Assembly: GCF_001697225.1 (NCBI RefSeq) | Contig: NZ_CP014671.1 | Coordinates: 1-64,000, forward strand | Origin: Immundisolibacter cernigliae | GTDB taxonomy: Bacteria; Pseudomonadota; Gammaproteobacteria; Immundisolibacterales; Immundisolibacteraceae | Length of the DNA: 64,000 nucleotides | Direction: 5' to 3' | Part shown: piece after piece, positions 27,725 through 36,425 of the stretch | How positions within the stretch are numbered: position 1 is the stretch's first letter | Layout: the number at the start of each line of letters is the position of its first letter | Made by a program: the position numbers and the translations under genes | The notes under the pieces: generated by a model | The model's input: the letters and a program-made list of their open reading frames with translations, nothing else | The model's database searches: none | Told to the model about the DNA's origin: nothing

Positions 27725-29284
27725 ATGCACGCTGAAACGAATCATCCGAACATCCAGCCACTGCTGCCGCTGGACGCGCTGCTGCAGAAGGCTGCCGAGC
27801 ACAAGGGCTGCGGCACCTCCAGCGAGGGCGGCAAGGCGAGCTGCGGCTCGTCCGGCGGCCCGGACAACATGACCCCGGAGGTCTGGGAGAAGGTCAAGAA
27901 CCATCCCTGCTATTCCGAGGAAGCCCATCACCACTACGCCCGCATGCACGTGGCGGTGGCGCCGGCCTGCAACATCCAGTGCAACTACTGCAACCGCAAG
28001 TACGACTGCGCCAATGAATCCCGCCCCGGCGTGGTCAGCGAGAAGCTGACCCCCGAGCAGGCCGCCAAGAAGGTGCTGGCGGTGGCCTCGACCATTCCGC
28101 AGATGACGGTGCTCGGCATCGCCGGCCCCGGCGATCCGCTGGCCAATCCGGACAAGACCTTCAAGACCTTCGAGCTGATCGCCAAGACCGCGCCGGACAT
28201 CAAGCTGTGCCTGTCGACCAATGGCCTGGCGCTGCCGGATCACGTCGACACCATCCAGTCGTTCAACGTCGACCACGTCACCATCACCATCAACATGGTG
28301 GACCCGGAGGTCGGCCAGCACATCTACCCGTGGATCTACTACCAGAAAAAGCGCTGGACCGGCATCGACGCGGCGCGGATTCTGACCGAGCGGCAGATGC
28401 AGGGCCTGGAGATGCTCACCGCGCGCGGCATCCTGTGCAAGGTCAACTCGGTGATGATCCCGGGCATCAACGACAAGCACCTGGTCGAGGTGAACCGGGC
28501 GGTCAAGTCCCGCGGCGCCTTCCTGCACAACATCATGCCGCTGATCTCGGCGCCGGAGCACGGCACCGTGTTCGGCCTGAACGGCCAGCGCGGCCCGACC
28601 GCGCAGGAACTGAAGGCCCTGCAGGATTCCTGCGAGGGCGAGATGAACATGATGCGCCACTGCCGCCAGTGCCGCGCCGACGCGGTCGGCCTGCTGGGCG
28701 AGGATCGCAGCGCCGAGTTCACCACCGACAAGATCGACGCGATGGAAGTCGTCTACGACGCCACCACCCGCCGCGAGTACCAGCAGGTGGTCGAGCAGGA
28801 GCGCCAGGCGACCGTGGCGGCCAAGAAGGCCGAGCAGGAGCAGCTTTCGCAACTGGCGGACGCCGAAGGCATCTCGATGCTGATCGCGGTGGCCACCAAG
28901 GGCCACGGCAAGGTCAACGAACACTTCGGCCACGCCACCGAGTTCCAGATCTACGAAGTCAACGCCAAGGGCGCCAAGTTCGTCGGCCACCGCCGGGTGG
29001 ACCTGTACTGCCAGGGCGGCTACGGCGAGGAAGACTCGCTGGTGACCGTCATCCGCGCCATCAACGACTGCCATGCCGTGTTCGTGGCCAAGATCGGCGG
29101 CTGCCCGAAAGACGACCTGAAAAAGGCCGGCATCGACCCGGTGGACAAGTACGCCCACCAGTACATCGAGCAGTCGGCCATCGCCTACTTCATGGACTAC
29201 GTCGGCAGGGTTCAGGCCGGCGAGATCACCCACCAGGCCCGTGGCGATGCCGACATCCGCCAGGGTGCCTTCATCGCTGCCTGA
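27725..29284 (+). CDS. nifB: NifB, radical SAM enzyme for FeMo-cofactor core synthesis
   Basis: A 519-residue enzyme that fuses two [4Fe-4S] clusters, a carbide from SAM and a sulfide into the NifB-co precursor (8Fe core). The radical-SAM motif is C82-NIQ-C86-NY-C89, preceded by [14 protein letters not shown], a cysteine-rich N-terminus typical of NifB. From about residue 380 a NifX/NafY-like cofactor-binding domain follows ([20 protein letters not shown]), as in the long proteobacterial NifB. AGGAGG precedes the ATG at 27725. Confidence 0.96.
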   Translation: MHAETNHPNIQPLLPLDALLQKAAEHKGCGTSSEGGKASCGSSGGPDNMTPEVWEKVKNHPCYSEEAHHHYARMHVAVAPACNIQCNYCNRKYDCANESRPGVVSEKLTPEQAAKKVLAVASTIPQMTVLGIAGPGDPLANPDKTFKTFELIAKTAPDIKLCLSTNGLALPDHVDTIQSFNVDHVTITINMVDPEVGQHIYPWIYYQKKRWTGIDAARILTERQMQGLEMLTARGILCKVNSVMIPGINDKHLVEVNRAVKSRGAFLHNIMPLISAPEHGTVFGLNGQRGPTAQELKALQDSCEGEMNMMRHCRQCRADAVGLLGEDRSAEFTTDKIDAMEVVYDATTRREYQQVVEQERQATVAAKKAEQEQLSQLADAEGISMLIAVATKGHGKVNEHFGHATEFQIYEVNAKGAKFVGHRRVDLYCQGGYGEEDSLVTVIRAINDCHAVFVAKIGGCPKDDLKKAGIDPVDKYAHQYIEQSAIAYFMDYVGRVQAGEITHQARGDADIRQGAFIAA

Positions 29285-29313
29285 TTTTCATTGACCCAAA
29301 GGAGCCTTGCGTC

Positions 29314-29537
29314 ATGGCTTACAAGATCGTCGCCTCCCAGTGCACCGGCTGCTCGGCCTGCGAGCCGGAATGTCCCAACCAGGCCATTTCGGAAAAAAAC
29401 GGGGTGTTCGTGATCAACCCAAGAAATGCACCGAGTGCATCAATTACTTCGACGAGGCGCAGTGCGCGGCGGTATGCCCGGTGGACGACACCTGCATCAT
29501 CGACCTCGCCTACCCGCGCTATCAGGCCAGCGCGTGA
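29314..29537 (+). CDS. 2[4Fe-4S] ferredoxin of the nifB operon, with a one-base frameshift
   Basis: The N-terminal part ([20 protein letters not shown]) reads in one frame to INP, then the C-terminal part ([20 protein letters not shown]) continues in the next frame. Restoring one C to the CCC run at 29418-29420 gives a 74-residue ferredoxin with both CXXCXXC...C groups. Ferredoxins of this kind (FdxN type) are encoded next to nifB and supply electrons for NifB function. An AGGAG lies 9 nt before the ATG. The deletion is either a real inactivating mutation or a sequencing error; two other genes here have the same kind of lesion. Confidence 0.82.
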
Positions 29538-29545
29538 GGCTCGCC

Positions 29546-29926
29546 GTGGATATCACCCTGACCCCGGCGGCGCAGAAGTTCATGCGTCGCATGGTGCGCT
29601 TCGGCGGCGACGGCGTGACCGGCTTTCGGCTGCTGGTGAGCCCGGGCGGCTGCTCGGGCCTGGCCAGCGAGTTCACCGTCGAGGTGGCGCCGCCGGCCGG
29701 CGATGTGGCCCTGGAGATGGACGGCTTCAAGCTGTTCCTGCCGGCCCAGAGCCGCCTGCTGCTGCAGGGCGCGACGGTGGATTTTGCCGACACGCCGACC
29801 GAGTCGGGCCTGACCTTTCGCAACGTCGCCGGTGCCGGCAGCTGCAGCAGCACGGCCAGTGCGCCCACCGCGCCGGCCCTGGCCACGGTCGACGTGGCCA
29901 GCATCGGCCGCCAGCGCCGCTCGTAG
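29546..29926 (+). CDS. A-type Fe-S carrier of the nif cluster (HesB/IscA-like, atypical C-terminus)
   Basis: A 126-residue protein with the A-type fold ([27 protein letters not shown]). The first conserved cysteine is kept, but the C-terminal CGCG pair is replaced by GAGSCSST, leaving a single cysteine, and a 30-residue tail follows. The GTG at 29546 is preferred because TGAGG precedes it by 6 nt; a GTG at 29534 overlaps the ferredoxin stop. Homologous nif-linked proteins are thought to help mature nitrogenase clusters. It is the third A-type carrier in the window. Confidence 0.82.
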   Translation: MDITLTPAAQKFMRRMVRFGGDGVTGFRLLVSPGGCSGLASEFTVEVAPPAGDVALEMDGFKLFLPAQSRLLLQGATVDFADTPTESGLTFRNVAGAGSCSSTASAPTAPALATVDVASIGRQRRS

Positions 29927-29935
29927 GGACGGACC

Positions 29936-30508
29936 GTGGCCGCCGTTCTCGAACCGCTACGCCGCGCAGCCGCGACCGAACCGGCAGCAGCCGGTCCGAC
30001 CAGCGTCGAGCAGGTGTTCCTGGCGACCGCGGTGCTGGGCGGCGCATTGCCGCCCGATGCCGAGAAACATCTGCGAGCCGCCGGCCTGAACTACCCCGAC
30101 GATGCCGTGGCGGAGCGGCACCTGGCCGCCGCTGCGGCGCTGGCGCCGGACCATGCGGCGGTGCTGATCGGCCGCTACCGGTATTTCTTCTACAAGGGTC
30201 GCTGGGCGCAGGCGCTGGCGGTGGCCGAAGAGTGCCTGGCCTGGGCGGCGCGTCACCTGGGGCTGCCGGCCGAATGGACTGAGGTCCGGCGCGACGCCGC
30301 CGACTTCGACGACTACGACGCCGTGCTGGCGCGGTTTTACCTGTTCACGCTCAAGGGCTATGCCTATTTGCACCTGCGCCTGGGGCAGCTCGATGAGGGC
30401 CAGCAGGCGGCACGCAAGCTGCTGGAACTGGACCCTGCCGACCGCCTCGGCGGACAGGTTCTGCTGGACGTGCTGCTGCGCCTGGAGCAGGGCGATGACG
30501 ACGACTGA
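29936..30508 (+). CDS. TPR-like nif-cluster protein
   Basis: A 190-residue helical protein beginning with GTG (product starts [11 protein letters not shown]). Helical pairs such as [41 protein letters not shown] and [21 protein letters not shown] look like tetratricopeptide units, so it is probably a protein-protein adaptor. It starts 9 bp after the A-type carrier and overlaps the LRV gene. Similar TPR genes lie near nifB in other diazotrophs; the partner is unknown. Confidence 0.75.
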   Translation: MAAVLEPLRRAAATEPAAAGPTSVEQVFLATAVLGGALPPDAEKHLRAAGLNYPDDAVAERHLAAAAALAPDHAAVLIGRYRYFFYKGRWAQALAVAEECLAWAARHLGLPAEWTEVRRDAADFDDYDAVLARFYLFTLKGYAYLHLRLGQLDEGQQAARKLLELDPADRLGGQVLLDVLLRLEQGDDDD

Positions 30509-31292
30509 GTCCGACATCGACGCACTCGATTTTCACGGCCAGGCGCTGCCCTGCGCCGCCTGCCGGCACCGGGACTGGCTGGCCGAGGGCGCCTGCCGGC
30601 CGGGCCAGGCCTGCGTGCACGACCGCTACGCGCGGCGCATCGACCGCTTCTTCAGCTGGCACCCGGAACTGGCCGCGGACTACCTGGAGCACCCGTATTT
30701 CGAGGCGCGCGCCGTGGCCGCCAAGTACGCGCCGGTGTTTCGTCTGCTGCCGCTGTTGGATGATCCGGACGAGACCGTGCGCTGGAGCGCCGCCGCCCGC
30801 TTGCCGCAACGCCACCTGCTGCGCCTGCGGGACGATCCGCACCGCGAGGTGCGGATCCGCGTCGCCCACCGCCTGCAGGGCAGTGAGCTCGAATCCATGC
30901 GCCACGACACGGACTACTACGTGCGCCTGGTGGTCGCCAGACGCCTGCCGGAGCATCGCCTGGGCCTGCTGCTGAACGACCCGGAACCGCAGGTGCGGCG
31001 CGAACTGGCGCGGCGGCTGGATTCGTCACGGCTGATCTGCCTGGCCGCCGACGAGGATGCCGAGGTCCGCCTTGAAGTGGCGCGCCGCCTGCCGCCGCAC
31101 CTGCTGGTGTGGCTATGCGGCGATGCCGACTGGCGCGTGCGCTACGCCGTGACCGAGCGTATCGCGCCCAAGCAGCTCGCGGCGCTGCTCGCAGACCCCG
31201 ACCCGGAGGTGCACGCGTTGGCGCACGAGCGCCTCGCGCAATGCCGGGAGCCGCCTTTCCCCACCGACCATCAGGGTGAACAGCATGGGTGA
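30495..31292 (+). CDS. Leucine-rich repeat variant (LRV) protein with N-terminal 4Fe-4S motif
   Basis: A 265-residue protein. The first 50 residues hold a cysteine cluster (LPCAACRHRDWL, GACRPGQACVHDRY) corresponding to the [4Fe-4S] domain of the Azotobacter LRV protein. The rest is a superhelix of about eight 24-residue repeats with the pattern DP-x-x-x-VR-x-x-x-A-x-x-L. LRV is a known nif-linked protein of unknown function. Its ATG overlaps the end of the TPR gene by 14 bp. Confidence 0.88.
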   Translation: MTTTESDIDALDFHGQALPCAACRHRDWLAEGACRPGQACVHDRYARRIDRFFSWHPELAADYLEHPYFEARAVAAKYAPVFRLLPLLDDPDETVRWSAAARLPQRHLLRLRDDPHREVRIRVAHRLQGSELESMRHDTDYYVRLVVARRLPEHRLGLLLNDPEPQVRRELARRLDSSRLICLAADEDAEVRLEVARRLPPHLLVWLCGDADWRVRYAVTERIAPKQLAALLADPDPEVHALAHERLAQCREPPFPTDHQGEQHG

Positions 31293-31605
31293 CATTGCCC
31301 GCGATTCGGACACCAACGAACTGGTGGGTCCGCCGCGTTTCAACTACGGCGACAAGGTGCGCAGCCGCAAGACGGTGCGCAACGACGGCACCTTCACCGG
31401 CCGGGAAATCGGCGACGTGCTGGTCAAGAAGGGCGACGTCGGCTACGTCACCAGCATCGGCACCTTCCTGCAGCAGTTCTACATCTACGGCGTCGATTTC
31501 GTGTCGCACGGCTACCGCGTGGGCATGAAAACCCGCGAACTGGAAGCGGTCGAGCCAGCGCTGGAGGCTGTGCAGGCCGAGGCCGATACGCAGGCCCAAC
31601 CATGA
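31285..31605 (+). CDS. nifZ: NifZ
   Basis: A 106-residue protein with the NifZ core (FNYGDKVRSRKTVRNDGTF, KKGDVGYVTSIGTFLQQFY). NifZ helps form the second P-cluster of the MoFe protein. The ATG at 31285 is preferred over a GTG at 31276 because AGGGTGA lies at good distance. It overlaps the LRV gene end and the following short nifZ paralogue by 4 bp. Confidence 0.92.
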   Translation: MGDIARDSDTNELVGPPRFNYGDKVRSRKTVRNDGTFTGREIGDVLVKKGDVGYVTSIGTFLQQFYIYGVDFVSHGYRVGMKTRELEAVEPALEAVQAEADTQAQP

Positions 31606-31841
31606 CGCCCGGCGAACCGGCCAGATTCTCCTGGGGCCAGCGGGTGCGGGCGCTGGTCGACCTGCACAACGACGGCTCCTACCCCGACGTCCCGCAAGAC
31701 GCCTTGCTCGCCCCGGCCGGCAGCACCGGCGAGGTGGTGCAGGTCGGGGTCGAGGTCGAGTCCGGCGTGTCGGTATACCTGATCGAGTTCGGCCCCGGGC
31801 GGGTGGTCGGCTGCCTGGAACAGGAACTGGACGCGGCCTGA
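31602..31841 (+). CDS. nifZ: Second, short NifZ-family protein
   Basis: A 79-residue NifZ-like protein (FSWGQRVRALVDLHNDGSYP, GSTGEVVQVG) directly after the longer nifZ with an ATGA overlap. The two share the SH3-like NifZ fold but differ strongly. Tandem nifZ copies could divide the work on the two halves of the MoFe protein, or one could have another client. The function is inferred from family only. Confidence 0.82.
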   Translation: MTPGEPARFSWGQRVRALVDLHNDGSYPDVPQDALLAPAGSTGEVVQVGVEVESGVSVYLIEFGPGRVVGCLEQELDAA

Positions 31842-31851
31842 GGGCATGGCC

Positions 31852-32214
31852 ATGACCGCGCCCAGTGCCCATCGGCCTACCGCGCGCCACCCGAACGAGG
31901 TGGACCTGAAACGCATCGCCCGCGCCCTGCGCAGCCGCCGGCGCTACCGCTACGTGACGCCCAGCGTGCATGCCGCGCCCGGCGGTTACCGCATCGACAG
32001 CCCGTGCTGTTCGCGAAACATCGACCCCGGCGGCGGCGTGATCGACATCGCCCTGCTGGAACACCGCGCCGACGCGGCGCCGGACAGCGGCCCCTGGTGC
32101 CTGTACGCCCGCGACCACGCCGCCGGCGCCTGGCAGTTTTGCGGCAGCCACCGGCGCCTGGCCGACGCGCTCGATCTGCTGTGCGCCGACCCTGAACGGC
32201 GCTTCTGGCGCTGA
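31852..32214 (+). CDS. DUF3024-like protein of nif clusters
   Basis: A 120-residue basic protein (RRYRYVTPSVHAAPGGYRID near the start, CCSRNIDPGG, then HRRLADALDLL). I recognise it as the DUF3024-type nif neighbour, tentatively. The ATG at 31852 has GAGG 8 nt upstream; the ATG at 31846 is too close to it. No enzymatic motif. A pair of adjacent cysteines is the only obvious feature. Confidence 0.65.
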   Translation: MTAPSAHRPTARHPNEVDLKRIARALRSRRRYRYVTPSVHAAPGGYRIDSPCCSRNIDPGGGVIDIALLEHRADAAPDSGPWCLYARDHAAGAWQFCGSHRRLADALDLLCADPERRFWR

Positions 32215-32248
32215 CCCTGACCACACCCTGCCACCGGAAGCCCATGCC

Positions 32249-32461
32249 ATGAAAGTGATGATCCGCAAAGACGCCGCCGGCAGTTTGAGCGCCTACGTGC
32301 CCAAGAAGGACCTGGAAGAGCCCATCGTGGCGATGGAAAAAGCGCAGATGTGGGGCGGCCAGGTGACGCTCGCCAACGGCTGGCGGCTGGAGCTGCCGGA
32401 CCTGGCGGCCGACACGCGCCTGCCGGTGACGGTGGAAGCCCGCCGGCTGGAAGACGCCTGA
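32249..32461 (+). CDS. nifT: NifT (FixU) family protein
   Basis: A 70-residue protein starting MKVMIRKDAAGSLSAYVPKK, the characteristic NifT sequence. It is commonly cotranscribed with nifHDK or nifB genes; its role is unknown and mutants often have no phenotype. Confidence 0.92.
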   Translation: MKVMIRKDAAGSLSAYVPKKDLEEPIVAMEKAQMWGGQVTLANGWRLELPDLAADTRLPVTVEARRLEDA

Positions 32462-32471
32462 GCCGGCCGCC

Positions 32472-32723
32472 ATGGAAAGCGTCGACCTCGAAGCCCTGGA
32501 TGCCCTGCTGGCCGCCGCCGGTGGCCAGGACGGCGCGGCGCTGCGCGCGCGCTTTCCGCGTCTGACGGTCACCCGCTGCGACGCCGCCGACCTGGCCGAG
32601 TCGCCCTACCGCAGCTACCCCGGTTTCGATCTGCACCTGGTCGACGGCGCCGGCCATTGCTGGCAGATCACCGCCGACCCGGCGCAGGCCACCGGCATCG
32701 TCCTGGCGAGGCGCGCACCGTGA
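32472..32723 (+). CDS. Small nif-operon protein of unknown function
   Basis: An 83-residue protein (MESVDLEALDALLAAAGG ...) with one conserved-looking segment, YPGFDLHLVDGAGHCWQI. It lies 10 bp after nifT and shares a GTGA overlap with the DegT-like gene, so it is certainly translated within the operon. I do not know its function. Confidence 0.7.
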   Translation: MESVDLEALDALLAAAGGQDGAALRARFPRLTVTRCDAADLAESPYRSYPGFDLHLVDGAGHCWQITADPAQATGIVLARRAP

Positions 32724-33871
32724 GCGACGATTGCACCATCCTGTTTTCCGACCCCGACGTCTCGACCGCCGAACTGGCGGCGGTGGACGCCGTGCTGCGC
32801 TCGCCGAATCTGAGCGACGGCCCGCAGGTGGCCGCCTTCGAGGCCGAGTTCGCGGCCTATCTGGGCCGCCGCCACGCGGTGGCGGTAGCCAGCGGTCGCA
32901 TCGGCCTGCTGCTGGCGCTGCGCAGCCTGGGGATAGGCCCGGGCGACGAGGTGATCGCGTCCGCCTATGGCTGGCGCGAGACCGCCCATGCCATTGCGCT
33001 GGCCGGCGCCACACCGCGTTTCGTCGATATCGACTACTGGTCCGGCACGCTGGCGCCGGACAAGGTGGCCGCCGCCGTCACGCCGGCCACGCGGGCCATC
33101 CTGGCGGCCAACACGCTCGGCCACCCGGCCGCCTGGGAACCGCTGCGGGCGCTCGCCGACCAGCACGGGCTGCGCCTGATCGAGGATTCCAGCGAGGCCA
33201 TCGGTTCGCGCTACCAGGGCCGGCTGGTCGGCAGCTTCGGCGACCTGGCCGTGTTCGATTTCAGCCAGCCGGCGGCGCTGTGCTGCGGCAGCGGCGGCAT
33301 GCTGGTCACCGACGACGCCGATCTGGCCGCCATGGTGCGCCGGCTGCGTGGCCGGCGGCCGGCCGACCGGGGCAACATCGTCGGTTCCGGCGTGGTGCCC
33401 TACGCGGCAGACCTATCGGAAATACAGGCAGCGCTCGGCCGGGTGCAGCTCGAACGCCTGCCGGCCATCCTGGAGCGGCGCCTGCAGGTGGAGGCGTACT
33501 ACCGCCAGCACGTGCTGTCCTTCGAGGGCATCAAGCCGCCCTACCAGGCGCCCGAGGTCGACCAGGTGCACTGGTTCTCGTACGTGGTGCACCTGGGCAC
33601 GCGCTTTAGCCGCTCCAGTCGCGACGCCATCGTCGAGGATCTGCGCACCGAGGATGTCGAGTCCCATCCGTACTGTCAGCCGCTGCATCGCCAGCGCGCC
33701 TATCTGCCGGCCGGCACGGCGGCGATCAAGCTGTTCGTCACCGAAAAACTGGCCGACCGCGCCGTCGCGCTGCCGTTCCACGGGCACCTGACCGAGGAAC
33801 AGGTGGCCTTCGTCGTGGCCACCATGAAGGATGCCTCGGTCAACGTCGGTGCCGGAGCGGCGATTTATTAG
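32720..33871 (+). CDS. DegT/DnrJ/EryC1-like protein lacking the PLP lysine (nif-linked)
   Basis: A 383-residue fold-type I aminotransferase homologue of the sugar-aminotransferase family (SGRIGLLLALRSL, LIEDSSEAIGSRYQGRLVG, GSGGMLVTDD). In active members the segment before GEGG contains the Schiff-base lysine; here it reads FDFSQPAALCCGSGG, with Ala185 at the lysine position. It therefore should not work as a transaminase, though it may still bind PLP or a sugar nucleotide. It starts at a GTG overlapping the previous stop. Its place among nif maturation genes suggests a scaffolding or binding role, by inference. Confidence 0.82.
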   Translation: MSDDCTILFSDPDVSTAELAAVDAVLRSPNLSDGPQVAAFEAEFAAYLGRRHAVAVASGRIGLLLALRSLGIGPGDEVIASAYGWRETAHAIALAGATPRFVDIDYWSGTLAPDKVAAAVTPATRAILAANTLGHPAAWEPLRALADQHGLRLIEDSSEAIGSRYQGRLVGSFGDLAVFDFSQPAALCCGSGGMLVTDDADLAAMVRRLRGRRPADRGNIVGSGVVPYAADLSEIQAALGRVQLERLPAILERRLQVEAYYRQHVLSFEGIKPPYQAPEVDQVHWFSYVVHLGTRFSRSSRDAIVEDLRTEDVESHPYCQPLHRQRAYLPAGTAAIKLFVTEKLADRAVALPFHGHLTEEQVAFVVATMKDASVNVGAGAAIY

Positions 33872-33898
33872 TCATTAGCAACCCAAAGGAGACCGTCC

Positions 33899-34204
33899 AT
33901 GCCATTCATCACCGTCCAGCCGTCCGGCAACCGTTTCGAGGCCGCGACCGGCAGCAGCCTGCTGGCCGCCCTGCTGGCGGCCGGCGAACCCATTCCCCAC
34001 AAATGCGAGGGCAAGGCGCAGTGCGGTTCCTGCCATGTGTTCGTGCACGAAGGCCGCAAGTCGATCTCGAAGATCGGGGCGGCCGAGAACGAGCGCCTGG
34101 ACACCATCGTCGGCGTCGGCTCGAAGTCGCGCCTGGCCTGCCAGTCCATCCTCGGCGCGGAGGACGTCACCGTCGAACTGCTCGGTTTCGGCTCCGGCCT
34201 GTGA
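33899..34204 (+). CDS. [2Fe-2S] ferredoxin of the nif operon
   Basis: A 101-residue ferredoxin with ligands in HKCEGKAQCGSCHVFV (about residues 37-52) and LACQSI near 82. The C-X5-C-X2-C spacing is that of adrenodoxin- or plant-like [2Fe-2S] proteins found in nif clusters. AAAGGAGA precedes the ATG. It may deliver electrons to assembly or nitrogenase-protecting reactions; the partner is unknown. Confidence 0.85.
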   Translation: MPFITVQPSGNRFEAATGSSLLAALLAAGEPIPHKCEGKAQCGSCHVFVHEGRKSISKIGAAENERLDTIVGVGSKSRLACQSILGAEDVTVELLGFGSGL

Positions 34205-34242
34205 CCGCGGCCGGTTCAATCCCCCACACCCGGAGATACCCC

Positions 34243-34464
34243 ATGACCGCGGATGAAACGATGATTCACGTGCGCTTCGCACCGGACGGCACCGTCACCG
34301 AGATCAGCGCCCGTCCGGCCGGTCTTGGCGCGCAGGACTGGTTCAACCTGCTCAGCGAGGTCGCCGGGCAATACTTTGCCGCCCTGTCCGGCGGGCGCGG
34401 CCTGTTTCGCCTGCCGCCGGCAGCACTGGGCGCCGTGCAGGCCAAACTGGGCGAGGCCGCCTGA
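34243..34464 (+). CDS. Small nif-operon protein of unknown function
   Basis: A 73-residue soluble protein (MTADETMIHVRFAPDGTVTE, then WFNLLSEVAGQYFAALSGG). CGGAGA lies before the ATG, and the stop shares a TGATG overlap with the SIR2-like gene. No motif recognised. Confidence 0.68.
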   Translation: MTADETMIHVRFAPDGTVTEISARPAGLGAQDWFNLLSEVAGQYFAALSGGRGLFRLPPAALGAVQAKLGEAA

Positions 34465-35315
34465 TGGACGCCCCCGTCGCCGCCGTGCTGGCCGGCCTGT
34501 CCGCCGGACAGGTGGTGCCCTACCTTGGCCCCGGCGTGCTGGCGCTGGCCGGCCCGGCCTGCCCGCTGCCGGCCGCGCCGCAGGCATTGGTCAAGCACCT
34601 GACGGCCAAGGCCAGCGTGCCGCACAAGCTGCTCGGCAACCTCACCGCGGCGGCGCAGTTCATCGAGAACTTCAAGCACCGCAAGACCGTCGCCGCCGCC
34701 ATGCGCGAGGCCTTCGCCCCGGCCGTCGCGCCGACTGCGCTGCACCGTCTGCTGGCGGATATCGCCGGCCTCCCGCTGATCGTGCATGCCTGGTACGACG
34801 ACCTGCCGCAGCGGGCGCTGGCCGGACGGGGCGACTGGGGCATGGTGCAGGGCGTCAGCCAGGCCGAGCATCAGGGCGTCTGGTGCCACCATTTCGACGC
34901 CGCGGGCACCCTTACCACCCCCGAGGCGGCCAGCGCCTGGACCACGCTGCTGTACCAGCCGCTGGGCTCGGTGGCGCCGGCCGGCAATTTTCTGGTGTCC
35001 GATTCGGACTTCGTCGAGGTACTGACCGAAATCGACATCCAGACGCCGATCCCGGCCGAGGTGCAGCGCCGCCGCGCCGGGCGGCAGTTCCTGTTCCTGG
35101 GCTGCCGCTTCGACGACCAGCTCGGCCGGACCTTTGCCCGCCAGGTCATGAAGCGCTCGTCGGACCGGCACTACGCCGTGCTTCCTGAAAAACCGACCCG
35201 CAACGAGGCGCGGTTTCTGGCACAGCACGGCATCGAGGTGCTGGCGCTGTCGCTGGCCGAATTCACTGCCTGCCTGGCCGGTGAGGCAATGCCGGCGCAG
35301 GCGCTGGCTGGTTAG
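34464..35315 (+). CDS. SIR2-like nif-linked protein lacking the catalytic Asn and His
   Basis: A 283-residue SIR2-superfamily protein. It keeps the general layout: a glycine loop (VVPYLGPGVLAL), the segment equivalent to TTNYDDLLERAL (here VHAWYDDLPQRAL) and the segment equivalent to LHGSV (here QPLGSV). The catalytic Asn is replaced by Trp110 and the catalytic His by Leu167, so NAD cleavage or deacetylation is unlikely. It is the last gene of the nifB run, coupled to the small upstream gene. Its role in nitrogen fixation is unknown. Confidence 0.78.
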   Translation: MDAPVAAVLAGLSAGQVVPYLGPGVLALAGPACPLPAAPQALVKHLTAKASVPHKLLGNLTAAAQFIENFKHRKTVAAAMREAFAPAVAPTALHRLLADIAGLPLIVHAWYDDLPQRALAGRGDWGMVQGVSQAEHQGVWCHHFDAAGTLTTPEAASAWTTLLYQPLGSVAPAGNFLVSDSDFVEVLTEIDIQTPIPAEVQRRRAGRQFLFLGCRFDDQLGRTFARQVMKRSSDRHYAVLPEKPTRNEARFLAQHGIEVLALSLAEFTACLAGEAMPAQALAG

Positions 35316-35382
35316 GCAGTCCACTGGACCGCTGCCGGTTTGCCTGGAACCGGTCTCAGGAAGCCTGATTCAATCGGCCGAT

Positions 35383-35455
35383 GGCATTCGGCCCGGGGGC
35401 GGGCCTCCCACACGAGGGCAATGCCTTGTGGGAGCGGCGGCCCCGCCGCGAATGG
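35383..35455 (+). repeat. Family C palindromic repeat after the nifB operon
   Basis: It has the ATTCGGCCCGG-GCGGGCCTCCCAC arm and the TTGTGGGAGCGGCGG-CGCGAAT arm. It lies 68 bp after the last gene of the run, in a converging gap (35316-35693). The remaining 238 bp of the gap have no gene that I recognise. Confidence 0.85.
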
Positions 35456-35693
35456 CCGGGGCTGCGATTGCGCACGAGACATGGCGCGCCAGGCGCACAG
35501 CCCGCCACTGGCAGCCTGCTGCAGCAGCGCCCCGTAACGCCGGCGGATCAGCGCGTCGAGGGCCGGGTCACTGGCCCACCATCTGGTTGGGCTCGGAAAA
35601 GCGTGGTTTTCCGACGATCGCCAGCAGACGCGTGCGGCGGCCAAGCGACTGTGCCAAAGCCGACGCAGGAATGTGGCACCCACTCGTACGTCG

Positions 35694-36425
35694 TCAGTCC
35701 GACAGGTAGTACTCGACCGTCGACACCACCCGCACCTTCTTGATGTGCGGGTTGTTCTTGTCCCGCGGCTCGATGCTGAACTGACCCTGGGAGGCGCTCT
35801 TGATCTTGCCCAGTGTGCTGTGCGAGTCGGCGGCGAACTTCTGTGCCACCTGTCGGGCATTGTCGGTGGCTTCTTCGATCATCTCCGGCTTTACCGCGTT
35901 CAGCCGGGTGAACAGGTAATCGGTCTGTGACTCGTAGTCGCCGCCGGTAAAGGCGATGCCCTGCTTGCCGAGCTCGGACAGCGCGCCCATGATCGAGCGC
36001 ACCGCGTCGATGTTTTCCGAGTACACGGTGACGGTCTGCTGGGCCGTGTAGCGAAACTCCGGTCTGGCATTGTTGCCGTACTGCTGGGCCGACTTGTCGG
36101 TCACGGCAGGGGCGGACGCGGTGATTTCACCCTCGGCGATGCCGTGTTCCACCAGAAACGTTCTGACCCGGGCCGTGTTGTCCTCGGTCACGGCGTACAG
36201 GGCCTGCAGATCGTTGCCGGCGGCGGTGAACTGTATCGGCCAGATCACGACATCGGCCGGATATTCCCGCTCCGACAGTCCCTTCACCGTCACGCTGCGT
36301 TCGTACTGTTTCACCCGGATGGCCGATGTCCCGAGCAGGTAGCCCAGGGAACTCAGGCCGAGAAAGATGAACACGCCCAGCAGCAGGGCGCCGAGTCTGT
36401 CGTTGCGCAGCATGGTGTTGCCCAT
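35694..36425 (-). CDS. SIMPL-domain (DUF541) membrane-anchored protein
   Basis: A protein of about 243 residues with one N-terminal transmembrane segment (LGALLLGVFIFLGLSSLGYLL) and a periplasmic SIMPL domain (SVTVKGLSEREYPADVV, TVTVYSENIDAVRSIM, TDNARQVAQKFAADSH). The family is of unknown function and is often found near envelope genes. Several Met codons are possible; I use the ATG at 36423-36425 for lack of a clear ribosome site elsewhere. Not nif-related by family. Confidence 0.78.
   Translation of the reverse strand: MGNTMLRNDRLGALLLGVFIFLGLSSLGYLLGTSAIRVKQYERSVTVKGLSEREYPADVVIWPIQFTAAGNDLQALYAVTEDNTARVRTFLVEHGIAEGEITASAPAVTDKSAQQYGNNARPEFRYTAQQTVTVYSENIDAVRSIMGALSELGKQGIAFTGGDYESQTDYLFTRLNAVKPEMIEEATDNARQVAQKFAADSHSTLGKIKSASQGQFSIEPRDKNNPHIKKVRVVSTVEYYLSD

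Noticed and set aside
28207-30282. A 691-codon plus-strand frame overlapping nifB and downstream genes
   Set aside because: It is a frame-shifted shadow of nifB. Only its ferredoxin-like segment at 29314-29420 is real, and that is reported with the frameshifted ferredoxin.
35456-35693. Possible gene remnant in the gap after the nifB operon (helical pattern such as DPALDALIRRRYGALLQQAA on the minus strand)
   Set aside because: The frame also runs through a palindromic repeat and an antisense region, has no clear start, and matches no family that I know.
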